This document shows, piece by piece, positions 20,653 to 29,115 of a stretch of DNA of 64,000 nucleotides (the first letter of the stretch is position 1; each line of letters begins with the position of its first letter). The notes beneath the pieces are model-generated. The model worked only from the letters and a program-made list of their open reading frames with translations, did not search any database and was not told where the DNA came from. Location: assembly GCF_000023445.1 (NCBI RefSeq), contig NC_012881.1, forward strand, positions 4,225,848-4,289,847, written 5' to 3'. A program made the position numbers and the translations under genes. Origin of the DNA: Maridesulfovibrio salexigens DSM 2638. Lineage in GTDB: Bacteria; Desulfobacterota; Desulfovibrionia; Desulfovibrionales; Desulfovibrionaceae.

Positions 20653-20840
20653 AGTAGTTCCTCCTTGAAAAAGAAGTTTTATAAACAACCCCGATAGGCC
20701 GCGTAATATCATTTACGCATATATGAAGGGTAGTTTGTTGATATTGTTAAGTATAATTGCGCAGAATTATTTGATATCAAGCCGATAATAGCTGATTATG
20801 GATTCTTTTTGCAATCTGTATCCGCACAATTTTTCAGAAA

Positions 20841-21791
20841 TCAGATTGAATCAATCAGGTCCCGAACTTCCTTGAAGAAAGCAAGTATCTCAGAATGGTT
20901 GCGAGATTCAGAATTGATATCCAATCTGTTAAAGAAAGATACAATATTTCCCTTAGGTGTTTTGGTCATACTGAAATGGAGCTCGTAAAGTGGTCCTTCA
21001 GCAGACTTAACTGCCAGAACCCAGTCCCGTCCTTCTTTGTGCCAGATTTTGGAAGCCCCTTCGATTTTATTGTTGCTGACCAGATATACCAGTTCCTGCA
21101 ATGTGAAAGGATGCCCCGGTTTTCCGGGCAGACCGAGAAATTCACCACTGTCAGAGTGGATGACTACCGGGAGTTCAAGAAATTCATCATCAGGTTCAAT
21201 GGCTGAGCTGTCAGCATCGAAAGAATATGATTCTTCCTGACCGTTATCTTTTTTGATGGTCACAACTTTCTTTGCTGTGATTCTTTCAGGCTGTTGCAAC
21301 CCTCCGGAGCTGGCCAGTATTTCTTTAATCTCCTGCAACAGTTCATTTGTACCTGCCGGGGATTCAGACTGGGCCTGAACCAGTTCTTTTAAGGATTTTT
21401 CCATGCGGGCAAGACGTTGTTCTGCTTTTGCCTGAGCTGTAACCAGCGCTGCAAGTCCGTTCATCATCTGGGTGGTAGTCTTTGCCAGCTTTTCGAATTC
21501 TTCGTTGTTTACTTGCGAATCCTGTTTTGTTTCCGATAACTGACGATTTTCTTTAACTGACTCAAATTCTGTTAAAAGTTTGTCGCGAATCTGCTTTACC
21601 GATAGGTTTTTGTTAAAGAGGTCGCGAATTCTAAGGCAGAGTTTGTCAGCACCTTTTCTGAAGCGCAGCGGTTTACCGTGCCCGACAATGAAAAAGAATT
21701 CAGGAAATTTTTTGCGATAACTTTTGACGGTGGTGACTGAAACTCCGGTTATGGAGGAAAGTTCCCGGTGGGTGAATGTCTCGGCAGTCAT
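20841..21791 (-). CDS. MerR-like HTH protein with coiled coil
   Basis: 316-residue protein. Residues about 5-70 form a MerR-type winged helix: FTHRELSSITGVSVTTVKSYRKKFPEFF, then LRFRKGADKLCLRIRDLFNKNLSVKQIRDKLL. Residues about 75-165 are a long polar coiled coil rich in Glu, Lys and Gln (LVTAQAKAEQRLARMEKSLKELVQAQ). The last ~150 residues form a mixed domain with LPVVIHSDSGEFLGLPGKPGHPFTLQELVYLVSNN and SFFNRLDINSESRNHSEILAFFKEV that I do not recognise. It shares its HTH-plus-coiled-coil plan with the protein at 57342. Canonical MerR ligand-binding cysteines are absent. DNA binding is likely, but the regulon and signal are unknown. Confidence 0.75.
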   Translation of the reverse strand: MTAETFTHRELSSITGVSVTTVKSYRKKFPEFFFIVGHGKPLRFRKGADKLCLRIRDLFNKNLSVKQIRDKLLTEFESVKENRQLSETKQDSQVNNEEFEKLAKTTTQMMNGLAALVTAQAKAEQRLARMEKSLKELVQAQSESPAGTNELLQEIKEILASSGGLQQPERITAKKVVTIKKDNGQEESYSFDADSSAIEPDDEFLELPVVIHSDSGEFLGLPGKPGHPFTLQELVYLVSNNKIEGASKIWHKEGRDWVLAVKSAEGPLYELHFSMTKTPKGNIVSFFNRLDINSESRNHSEILAFFKEVRDLIDSI

Positions 21792-22190
21792 TTTAAGCTG
21801 TCCTGTATAATTTTATTGATCTGTAAGTGCTTAGATCAAAGTTTATCTGCTGAATCGTCAGAAAATAATTTCAATATATCTAGTCAATAATAGCCAGATT
21901 TAGTTATCGATAACTTTAATCGTCGGGGAGGTCAACAAGGTAAAAAAATAGAACGACTGCAGTCATGGTAAAAGCAGCCGTTCTAAGCAACAGAGGTCAT
22001 GAGATAACCTGATTCAGGAATTGTTGGTGGAGTGTTAATTCCTGACTGGATTCAGAATAGTCATCCTTAGAATTGAATGACAATATTATAGTTCAAATCA
22101 AAATAGGCACTATTTTTAGGTAACTATTAGTGTCTATGGTTATGGAAAATTTTCTAATTTTAATTATCGATAAGTTCTTTTTCAAAGCGA
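21792..22190. ncRNA. Structured intergenic region, possible small RNA
   Basis: No gene is seen in these 400 bases. They hold GTTATCGATAAC at 21903-21914 (a 12-bp palindrome, with TTATCGATAA again at 22163-22172), a stem AGAACGACTGC/GCAGCCGTTCT with one mismatch at about 21951-21986, and a perfect 9-bp stem TCAGGAATT/AATTCCTGA with a 14-nt GU-rich loop at 22014-22045. Two stable stem-loops so close together outside genes suggest a small RNA or leader. No family was recognised. Confidence 0.3.
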
Positions 22191-22346
22191 TCAGTTTTGA
22201 AATCTAGTCAGCAGGGAAATGATAAAAAGTACCACCAGTGCGGCCATGAGGATGGTATTGATATTGATGCCGCCTTTGACTTTCTGCTTTTTGCGGTACC
22301 CGAATATCAGGATCAGAATTGCTATGAAGAGAAGAAGTTTGAACAT
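22191..22346 (-). CDS. Small two-helix membrane protein (51 aa)
   Basis: A 51-codon open frame too short for usual ORF cut-offs. It encodes a hydrophobic helix (FKLLLFIAILILIFGY, residues 2-17), a very basic loop RKKQKVKGG at 18-26, and a second hydrophobic helix (TILMAALVVLFIISLL, residues 31-46) ending TRFQN. This hairpin shape, the positive loop and a bias to third-position C/T in the first helix argue for a real small inner-membrane protein. No good Shine-Dalgarno sequence precedes the ATG, which lowers confidence. It follows hisG on the same strand after a strong terminator, so it would need its own promoter. Function unknown. Confidence 0.5.
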   Translation of the reverse strand: MFKLLLFIAILILIFGYRKKQKVKGGININTILMAALVVLFIISLLTRFQN

Positions 22347-22381
22347 GAGAAGACTATTTAAATCGTCTTGCTGAAAAATGC

Positions 22382-22419
22382 AAAGTGAGGGCTGTGGGAT
22401 ATTCCACAGCCCTCACTTT
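22382..22419 (-). terminator. hisG terminator
   Basis: A perfect 16-bp stem, AAAGTGAGGGCTGTGG with CCACAGCCCTCACTTT, with a 6-nt loop; the minus-strand sequence after it has GCATTTTTC. Confidence 0.88.
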
Positions 22420-22423
22420 AATA

Positions 22424-23299
22424 TTAGATAACTTTATTCAGCGGGTATTCGATGATTCCTTCCGCGCCCATATCGATGAGTTCGGGGATGAGTTCACGCA
22501 CGACCACTTCTTCAACCATAATTTCAACAGATACCCATTCGGGATCGGAAAGGTCGGATACAGTGGGTGAGTTCAGGCTTGGCATTACTTTCATGGCCTT
22601 TTCAAGGGAAGCCTTGGGCATGTTCATTTTCAGGCCGACCATCTTTTCAGCCCGCAGCGCACCTTGGAGCAGCAGGTTGATGTTTTCGATCTTCTTGCGT
22701 TTCCAAGGATCATTCCATGCATCTTTGTTGACGATGAAAACGGTGTTGGTGGACATGACTTCGTCAATTACACGCAGTCCGTGTGCCTTGATGGTAGTGC
22801 CTGTTTCAGTAACTTCGACAATAGCGTCGCAGAGACCTTCGACTACTTTTGCTTCAGTGGCACCCCAGGAGTAGAAAACGTCTACATCGATATTTTTTGA
22901 TTCAAAATATTCTTTGGTGGCTCCGAGAAGCTCGGTGGCAATTTTTTTACCGGCAAGATCTTCGGGGGTTCTGTAGGGAGAGTCTCCGGCTACAGCCAGA
23001 ATCCAACGGGCAGGTCGGTTGCTGACTTTGGAATAAACGAGACTTGATATTTCAACAACGTCGGATTTGTTTTCAAGAACCCAGTCTCTTCCGGCAAGTC
23101 CGCAGTCCAGAATTCCATCTTCGATGTAACGTGAAATTTCCTGTACACGGCACATGGATATATTTAGCTCATCATCGTTTACGTCAGGAAAATAGTTTCT
23201 GTGGTGCAGGTTGATTTTCCAGCCGGACTTGGCAAAGAGTTTGATTGTTGAATCCTGCAGGGAACCTTTGGGCAGTCCTATTTTGAGTTGATTGGACAT
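22424..23299 (-). CDS. hisG: ATP phosphoribosyltransferase, long form (HisG)
   Basis: 291-residue enzyme for the first step of histidine synthesis, joining PRPP and ATP. Motifs: LKIGLPKGSLQDSTIKLFAKSGW at the start, the region CGLAGRDWVLENKSDVVEIS, and the PRPP-binding loop IVEVTETGTTIKAHGLRVI. The length includes the C-terminal regulatory ACT-like domain (about residues 215-291) found in the long, histidine-inhibited form that does not need HisZ. ATG overlaps the hisI stop by one base (TAATG on the minus strand), so the two are co-translated. The rest of the his pathway is not in this window. A strong terminator follows. Confidence 0.95.
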   Translation of the reverse strand: MSNQLKIGLPKGSLQDSTIKLFAKSGWKINLHHRNYFPDVNDDELNISMCRVQEISRYIEDGILDCGLAGRDWVLENKSDVVEISSLVYSKVSNRPARWILAVAGDSPYRTPEDLAGKKIATELLGATKEYFESKNIDVDVFYSWGATEAKVVEGLCDAIVEVTETGTTIKAHGLRVIDEVMSTNTVFIVNKDAWNDPWKRKKIENINLLLQGALRAEKMVGLKMNMPKASLEKAMKVMPSLNSPTVSDLSDPEWVSVEIMVEEVVVRELIPELIDMGAEGIIEYPLNKVI

Positions 23300-23673
23300 T
23301 ATTTGTATACCTCCTTGGGGTCAAAAACTATGGGCGAGCATTCTATTACTTCGCCATCCTTAATTTCACGATAAAAACAGCTTCTGTATCCTTTGTGACA
23401 GGCTGCGCCGCCGATCTGGTCTACGAGCAGGACGAGGGTGTCCTCATCGCAATCAATTTTGATGGATTTGATTTTTTGCACATGACCGGATGTTCCGCCT
23501 TTATGCCAGAGGGTGTTGCGGCTTCTGCTCCAGTAATGGGCATCACCGGTTTCAAGCGTCTTATTCCATGCTTCTTCATTCATGTAAGCCATCATCAGGA
23601 CTTCGCCTGTTTCAGCATCCTGTGCGATGGCCGGTACCAGACCGTTCATTTTTTCAAAGTCGGGCTTGATCAT
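23299..23673 (-). CDS. hisI: Phosphoribosyl-AMP cyclohydrolase (HisI)
   Basis: 124-residue monofunctional cyclohydrolase for the third histidine step, opening the purine ring of phosphoribosyl-AMP. Characteristic blocks are [48 protein letters not shown] and the zinc/magnesium-binding [10 protein letters not shown] and [16 protein letters not shown] with three conserved Cys. The HisE pyrophosphohydrolase half of bifunctional HisIE is missing, as the length shows. It is the first gene of a two-gene hisI-hisG unit. No leader peptide rich in His was seen upstream. Confidence 0.95.
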   Translation of the reverse strand: MIKPDFEKMNGLVPAIAQDAETGEVLMMAYMNEEAWNKTLETGDAHYWSRSRNTLWHKGGTSGHVQKIKSIKIDCDEDTLVLLVDQIGGAACHKGYRSCFYREIKDGEVIECSPIVFDPKEVYK

Positions 23674-23771
23674 ACAATCCTCTGTTTAGCGGGGCTTTGC
23701 AACCTCATGTAATTAGATGAAAAAGGGATAATATATCCCGCCAATTGCCTTGCATTAAATATTCCTGTGAG

Positions 23772-23808
23772 CAAAAAAAAGCGCCGTCTGAGATCAGGCG
23801 GCGCTTTT
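23772..23808 (-). terminator. fur terminator
   Basis: Stem AAAAGCGCCG with CGGCGCTTTT and a 12-nt loop, followed on the minus strand by an eight-T run. Confidence 0.9.
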
Positions 23809-23833
23809 AAGTGTGTGTAAGGAAATATCTGCG

Positions 23834-24274
23834 TTATTTCTCGCTTTTTCCCTGGCACTCCTTGCAGACGCCGAAAAGATACATCTCATGATGGGTAAGT
23901 TCAAAGCCATATTTTCTGGCGAGTTCTTCCTGAAGATGTTCGATTTCGTTATCTACTGCTTCGATAGTCTTACCGCAACGCTCGCACACAAGATGGTCAT
24001 GATGCTCATGACCGTACTTATGCTCATAGCGGATTACTCCGTCGTTGAAATCGACGGATTTGGCAATGCCGGAATCAGCAAGCAGTTTAAGGGTACGGTA
24101 AACAGTGGCCTGTCCGATGGATGAGTCTTCTGTACGGACAAGGTTGTACAGTTCTTCTGAAGAGATATGACCTTCCTCAGCAAGGAACACTTCCAGAATT
24201 GTTCTACGCTGGGGGGTCATTTTAAGTCTCTGACGGGTCAGATATTCTGTAAATATATCTTGTGCTGATTTCAT
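23834..24274 (-). CDS. fur: Fur-family metalloregulator
   Basis: 146-residue ferric-uptake-type repressor. The N-terminal winged helix has RLKMTPQRRTILEVFLAEEGHISSEELYNLV and IGQATVYRTLKLLADSGIAK. The dimerisation half has the His-rich HKYGHEHHDHLVCERCGK metal site, then a second CxxC, CKECQG, near the C terminus, which binds structural zinc. This fits Fur or the closely related PerR; peroxide-sensing cannot be decided from sequence. The minus-strand upstream region has a TTGACA -35-like hexamer at 24343-24348. No clear GATAATGATAATCATTATC-type box was found within 100 bases, so autoregulation is not visible. Confidence 0.88.
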   Translation of the reverse strand: MKSAQDIFTEYLTRQRLKMTPQRRTILEVFLAEEGHISSEELYNLVRTEDSSIGQATVYRTLKLLADSGIAKSVDFNDGVIRYEHKYGHEHHDHLVCERCGKTIEAVDNEIEHLQEELARKYGFELTHHEMYLFGVCKECQGKSEK

Positions 24275-24498
24275 TAAACTGTATCCAAAAAATTTATGAT
24301 TACCTTGAGAATACAGTTCACTTACATTGAATTGAAGACCGATGTCAATTGATCATTGCCCATATTTATTCCTAGGAGTATGAATATCGCAAAAAAGTGA
24401 CGAAATGATGTCTTGATTCTAAATTATTACAATTTTCAGGATGATTTCGTTTCACCCTTTGCGGGGATTGATAATATTCAACCAAGGAGTTTTGCAAA

Positions 24499-24888
24499 AT
24501 GGAACTGGAAAAATTTATTTCTGAATGGACTGAAGATCCTGCCGGTGTGAAAGATGTTTTTGTTGAATTCAAGCAGATTCTGGAATCTCTCGATAATACT
24601 GAGATTGAATTCCATGCCCGTCCCGGCGTGACCTATTCCATGCGCGGAGTAAAGAAAGGTCAGGATAAATGGCCTCTTTTCGCAATGGTGGATGTTATTG
24701 ATGATGATCCCGCAAACCGTTGGCTTTCAGTTTGTTTCTTCGGTGATTGCATAAATGATCCCGACGAGCTTGGTGATTTCGTTCCCGGCGGCCTTCTCGG
24801 TCAGGATGGACATTGCTTTGATGCTGATGATGCTGAACCGAAGGAATACATTGCTGCCAGAATCAAGGAAGCTCATTCAAATCAGTAA
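24499..24888 (+). CDS. Conserved hypothetical protein (129 aa)
   Basis: I cannot name this 129-residue soluble acidic protein. It starts with a helical MELEKFISEWTEDPAGVKDVFVEFKQIL stretch and continues in an alternating pattern: EIEFHARPGVTYSMRG, DKWPLFAMVDVIDDDP, WLSVCFFGDCINDPDELGDFVPGGLLGQDGHCFDAD. The PGGLLGQDGHCFD and RWLSVCFFGD segments look conserved and include three Cys and a His, possibly for metal or redox use, which is inference. AAGGAG eight bases before the ATG supports the start, and a terminator follows. It sits between fur (divergent) and nhaA. No operon partner. Confidence 0.75.
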   Translation: MELEKFISEWTEDPAGVKDVFVEFKQILESLDNTEIEFHARPGVTYSMRGVKKGQDKWPLFAMVDVIDDDPANRWLSVCFFGDCINDPDELGDFVPGGLLGQDGHCFDADDAEPKEYIAARIKEAHSNQ

Positions 24889-24908
24889 TACACCTAAAGA
24901 TGTAATTT

Positions 24909-24946
24909 AAAGCGGGTTTCAGTGTAACTGAAGCCCGCTTTTTCCA
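24909..24946 (+). terminator. Terminator after the 129-aa hypothetical gene
   Basis: Stem AAAGCGGGTTTCAG with CTGAAGCCCGCTTT (one G-T pair), 5-nt loop, then five T. Confidence 0.85.
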
Positions 24947-25062
24947 TTTATAATCTTCTTTTAAGTAATTTCCATACTCATACATTCTTGATATGCTATT
25001 GCTGGTTTTATTAATATTTTTTGTCAGTATAAATTAAAAGGCACAATATATAGGGAGTTCTC

Positions 25063-26421
25063 ATGAGCAAAGCACAAGTTGTGAGTAGAGATAGTGAGCC
25101 AAGAATTGATAAAATGCTTCAGCCTTTTTATGAGTTCGTTAAGATTGAATCATCCGGCGGAATGGTACTGATCTTGGCAACAATTATTGCCTTGATCTGG
25201 GCAAACTCTCCCTGGGGCTACTTGTATGAAGCCTTCAAAAATATGCCGCTTACTGTCGGGGCTGGTGATTTTGTTCTTTCCAAGCCGGCTATCCTCTGGA
25301 TTAATGACGGCTTGATGGCTGTTTTTTTCTTTCTGGTAGGCCTTGAGATCAAACGTGAAATTCTAGTCGGTGAGCTTAATTCATTCAGACAGGCTTCATT
25401 GCCGATTTTTGCTGCTATTGGCGGGATGGTTGTTCCGGCCCTTGTGTATGTTTTATTCAATATAGGAACTCCTTCAGCTGATGGTTGGGGTATTCCCATG
25501 GCTACGGATATCGCCTTTTCTCTTGGGGTGCTTTCCATGCTCGGGGACCGTGTTCCACTGAGCCTTAAGGTTTTTCTTACAGCAGTAGCTATTGTTGATG
25601 ATATCGGCGCAATCCTAGTCATCGCTATTTTTTATTCTTCCGGCATATCACTTTGGATCATCGGCCTGGGTATGCTTTTTTTCGTGTGTATGCTTGTGCT
25701 GAACCGCATCGGAGTGCGTCATCCGCTTCCTTATCTGTTTTTCGGCTGTCTCATGTGGCTGGCATTTCTTAAAAGCGGAGTGCATGCTACTGTGGCCGGA
25801 GTTTTAGCTGCTATGACTATTCCTGCCTCCACAAGAATTTGCTGCACTGATTTTCTGGTTAGCATGCGTAATCATCTCACTGAATATGAAATGGGTGGCG
25901 ATAATAACAGAGTAACCCTGTCCAATAAGCAAATGCTTTCGGCTCTCGGTGATATGAACAGGGATGTGCTAATGGCCAGCCCTCCGCTCAAGAGGATTGA
26001 GCATAACCTGCACTATTGGGTAGCTTTCGGAATTATGCCGGTTTTTGCTCTTGCTAATGCAGGGATAAATTTTAGCGGAGAAGGCGGAGGTATTGACCTC
26101 TTTCATCCGGTAACTCTCGGTATCTTTTTCGGTTTGATTGTCGGGAAAGTTATAGGAATCTGTTTTGCCAGCTGGCTGGCCATAAAAATTGGAATTGCCG
26201 AAATGCCAAAAACCCTTGTTCCCGGACATTTTGTCGGGGCGGCATTGCTGGCCGGGATAGGCTTTACCATGTCTATTTTTATTACCACCCTTGCATGGGA
26301 TACCGCGTCACCTTTCATTGTTGATGCCAAGTTCAGCATTCTTGCGGCATCCGTTGTCGCCGGGATATTGGGATATTTAGTATTGAGGAATTGTCCCGTT
26401 ATTCTTGGGTGTAAAAAATAG
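25063..26421 (+). CDS. nhaA: Na+/H+ antiporter NhaA
   Basis: 452-residue inner-membrane antiporter with about 12 transmembrane helices, exchanging Na+ for H+; useful in a marine organism. Signature segments are IALIWANSPWGYLYE, AVFFFLVGLEIKRE, GWGIPMATDIAFSLGVL, the ion-binding aspartate pair in AVAIVDDIGAILVIAIFY, FLKSGVHATVAGVLAA, and the end AALLAGIGFTMSIFI. It is longer than E. coli NhaA (388) because of an N-terminal extension of about 20 residues and a cytoplasmic insertion around residues 265-305 (RNHLTEYEMGG to MNRDVLMAS). GGGAG six bases before the ATG fits. It overlaps the reading frame of the next gene slightly, so the two may be co-transcribed. Confidence 0.93.
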   Translation: MSKAQVVSRDSEPRIDKMLQPFYEFVKIESSGGMVLILATIIALIWANSPWGYLYEAFKNMPLTVGAGDFVLSKPAILWINDGLMAVFFFLVGLEIKREILVGELNSFRQASLPIFAAIGGMVVPALVYVLFNIGTPSADGWGIPMATDIAFSLGVLSMLGDRVPLSLKVFLTAVAIVDDIGAILVIAIFYSSGISLWIIGLGMLFFVCMLVLNRIGVRHPLPYLFFGCLMWLAFLKSGVHATVAGVLAAMTIPASTRICCTDFLVSMRNHLTEYEMGGDNNRVTLSNKQMLSALGDMNRDVLMASPPLKRIEHNLHYWVAFGIMPVFALANAGINFSGEGGGIDLFHPVTLGIFFGLIVGKVIGICFASWLAIKIGIAEMPKTLVPGHFVGAALLAGIGFTMSIFITTLAWDTASPFIVDAKFSILAASVVAGILGYLVLRNCPVILGCKK

Positions 26422-26437
26422 GCTGATTTTTTTAGTT

Positions 26438-29110
26438 ATGCGCGAAACTAAGATTGTTTTTTTCAAGTATATCGCTGTGGTACTCGGCTTGTTTCTGGCA
26501 CTGGATATTTTTATTCAGTACCAGTTGTATCAACGGTACAGGAATGATCAGAAGTTGTCTGTTTACCATCAGACGGCAGCGATACGTGCTCAGCTAGAGA
26601 AAGAAGTAAACAGCAATCTTTTGTTGATTCAGGGCTTGGCTGACTATGTTTCTTTCCATCCTGATTTTAGCATCAGTGAATTGGAGAGTTATTGTCAGGG
26701 AATGCTTTTCCGCTCAAATTTGATAATGAACATCGGCGTAGCCCCTGATTATATTATCAAATACGTGTATCCGCTCGATGACAATGAATCTATACTCGGT
26801 TTGGATTACAGGTTCTCCCCTGAGTTGTGGGATAAGGTTAAAGAGGTCCACGATACAGGTAAAATGGTAATCGCCGGACCATTGGACCTTGTTCAGGGGG
26901 GGAGAGGCTTGGTCGGCCGTGCTCCAGTGTTTGTGCGTTCTAATGAATACTTCTGGGGAGTTGTTTCAGCGGTTATAGATTTGAATCAGCTTTTGGTTAA
27001 TGCCGGATTATCAGATCTTCCGAATCTTGATGTCGCTATTCGCAGTGTTGATGCCGAAGGTGTTGATGATGCTGTATTTTACGGTGATCCGAAGCTGTTC
27101 GATTCTGATAACAGTCCTGTTAGCATGCAGGTAATTCTTTCATCAGGATCTTGGAAGATAGCCGCAATACCCGCAGGAGGGTGGGGTATAATTCCTCCCG
27201 GATCAATCATTCTGCATGCGATTTTATTTCTGCTTGCCCTTACTATTTGTTTCACCATCTACAAAATTATTACCAAAAATGCTGAGGTTGAAATGGTTAA
27301 AACCAACCTCAGTGAAGCTCAGGCCATTGCCCATCTTGGTAATTGGTCTTTGGATTTACTGACAGGAAAAATTTGGTGGTCAAATGAAATATACCAAATT
27401 TTTGGATTGGTTAAGGGCGAATATGCTCCTTCAAAGAGAATCTTTTTCAGCGAGCTGGTTCATAATAAGGATCGAAAGTTTGTCCGTGATACCTACATTG
27501 AATCTATGAACAGCGGCGAACCATATTCGTTGGATCATAGGATAGTGCGCCCTGACGGCGATGTTCGTTATGTGTCATCGCGTGGCAGATTTAGTTATGA
27601 TGTTAATGGTAAACCGATCCGTGCGTATGGAACAGTTCATGATATTACTGATCGTAAATTAATTGAAGAAGAACTCAGAGAGAGTAAAATCCGCTTTGAC
27701 CATGTTACTGAGAAATTAAGTAGTAAGTTTGTTTTCTTTTCTCATACTATTGATGGTGAATTTATTCGTTTAAGTAAGGGATTTACCCATCTTGGGTATG
27801 GTTCTCCCGAAGGAGGGATTGGTAGAAGCTGGACTGAACTTTTTGATTTTGCACCGGAATCTCTCATAATAGCTGAAAAGAATAATGCCCGTATAATTTC
27901 TGGTAAGGTTGAATCAACCGAATATGAAGTGGAATTTACTACTCCTGATGGACAGGATCGATGTGTGTCTGTCTATGCGTATCTGGCTTATGATTTTGAG
28001 CTTGAAAAGAATGTTGTTGAGGGAGTTGTTCTGGATATTACCGATAGGAAAGCTTGGGAAGAAAGGTTGAAAATTTTGACTCGGGCAATTGAGAATGCCC
28101 CAGTGTCAGTAGTCATCACCGATACTAAGGGGGCGATTACTTATGTTAATCCATATTTTTGCAAGCAGACCGGATATTCAAAAAAAGAAGTCATAGGTGG
28201 TAATCCGAATATTTTAAGATCCGGTGAGCATGACGATTCATTTTACCAGGATATGTGGGAAACTTTAGTTCATGGCCGGACTTGGCGCGGAGAGATTGTA
28301 AATAAAAAGAAAGACGGTTCATTTTACTGGGAATTAGCATCCATTTCACCTGTTTATAATGAAAAAGGTGAAGTTGTAAGTTACGTTGCGGTAAAGGATA
28401 ATATCAACGATCAGAAAGAGCTTGAGCGTCTCAAGGCTGATGTTGATCTGATCATGAGACATGATTTGAAAACACCGCTAAACGGTATTATCGGTCTTCC
28501 GGGATTGTTGCGTATGGATGATAATCTCACAGAGCAGCAACATAAATTACTTAAGACTATAGAAAATTCCGGTAAGAAGATGCTCCATATGATTGAAATG
28601 TCGTTGGACATGTTTAAAATGGAAACCGGAAAATATGAATATTATCCCCTGCAAATTGATATAATAAGTGTAGCAAAGCAGGTTATTGATCATTGCCGTT
28701 CAAGTATTTCAGCTCAAAAAGTACAAGTGGAATTGGTTGCTTCAGGGAATGCAAATCTTGATGAAAATCTATTTGTCTGGGGTGAGGAAAGATTGATTTA
28801 TTCCTTACTTTCCGGGTTATTAACAAATGCTATTGAGGCTTCTCCTTCTGGAGAAAAAATAATTGTTGAGTTTAAGCAGGATGATAATACCCTAATCTCC
28901 ATTAAGAATATCGGGGTTGTTCCTGAATCTATCAGGGAAAGATTTTTCCATAAGTATGTGACCCATGGTAAAGCCAGCGGTACCGGACTTGGAACATATT
29001 CGGCAAAGCTTATGGCTGATGCCATGCATTATGATATAAAAATGCAAACCAATGATGAGCGCAATGAAACAGTAGTAGGTTTCGAAATCCCAAAAGAAAG
29101 ACCTGAATAA
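26438..29110 (+). CDS. CHASE-PAS3 sensor histidine kinase
   Basis: 890-residue membrane sensor kinase. TM1 is near residues 9-30, a periplasmic CHASE-type domain (LEKEVNSNLLLIQGLADYV, then LVGRAPVFV) spans about 50-250, and TM2 about 254-277. Three PAS/PAC domains follow (about 300-415, 425-545, 550-665); the third has the classic AIENAPVSVVITDTKGAITYVNPYFCKQTGY. The HisKA box has phospho-acceptor His675 in RHDLKTPLNG, and the HATPase_c domain has an N box (LTNAIEASPSG) and a G2 box GTGLGTYSAKL. The frame is open from inside nhaA via a TTG, but ATG 26438 is preferred. Five bases separate it from the response-regulator gene, so the two form a two-component pair. Sensed signal unknown. Confidence 0.88.
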   Translation: MRETKIVFFKYIAVVLGLFLALDIFIQYQLYQRYRNDQKLSVYHQTAAIRAQLEKEVNSNLLLIQGLADYVSFHPDFSISELESYCQGMLFRSNLIMNIGVAPDYIIKYVYPLDDNESILGLDYRFSPELWDKVKEVHDTGKMVIAGPLDLVQGGRGLVGRAPVFVRSNEYFWGVVSAVIDLNQLLVNAGLSDLPNLDVAIRSVDAEGVDDAVFYGDPKLFDSDNSPVSMQVILSSGSWKIAAIPAGGWGIIPPGSIILHAILFLLALTICFTIYKIITKNAEVEMVKTNLSEAQAIAHLGNWSLDLLTGKIWWSNEIYQIFGLVKGEYAPSKRIFFSELVHNKDRKFVRDTYIESMNSGEPYSLDHRIVRPDGDVRYVSSRGRFSYDVNGKPIRAYGTVHDITDRKLIEEELRESKIRFDHVTEKLSSKFVFFSHTIDGEFIRLSKGFTHLGYGSPEGGIGRSWTELFDFAPESLIIAEKNNARIISGKVESTEYEVEFTTPDGQDRCVSVYAYLAYDFELEKNVVEGVVLDITDRKAWEERLKILTRAIENAPVSVVITDTKGAITYVNPYFCKQTGYSKKEVIGGNPNILRSGEHDDSFYQDMWETLVHGRTWRGEIVNKKKDGSFYWELASISPVYNEKGEVVSYVAVKDNINDQKELERLKADVDLIMRHDLKTPLNGIIGLPGLLRMDDNLTEQQHKLLKTIENSGKKMLHMIEMSLDMFKMETGKYEYYPLQIDIISVAKQVIDHCRSSISAQKVQVELVASGNANLDENLFVWGEERLIYSLLSGLLTNAIEASPSGEKIIVEFKQDDNTLISIKNIGVVPESIRERFFHKYVTHGKASGTGLGTYSAKLMADAMHYDIKMQTNDERNETVVGFEIPKERPE

Positions 29111-29115
29111 ACGGG

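Noticed and set aside
23851..23866. TGGCAC-TCC-TTGCA resembling a sigma-54 promoter
   Set aside because: The spacer is two bases too short and it is inside the fur coding sequence.
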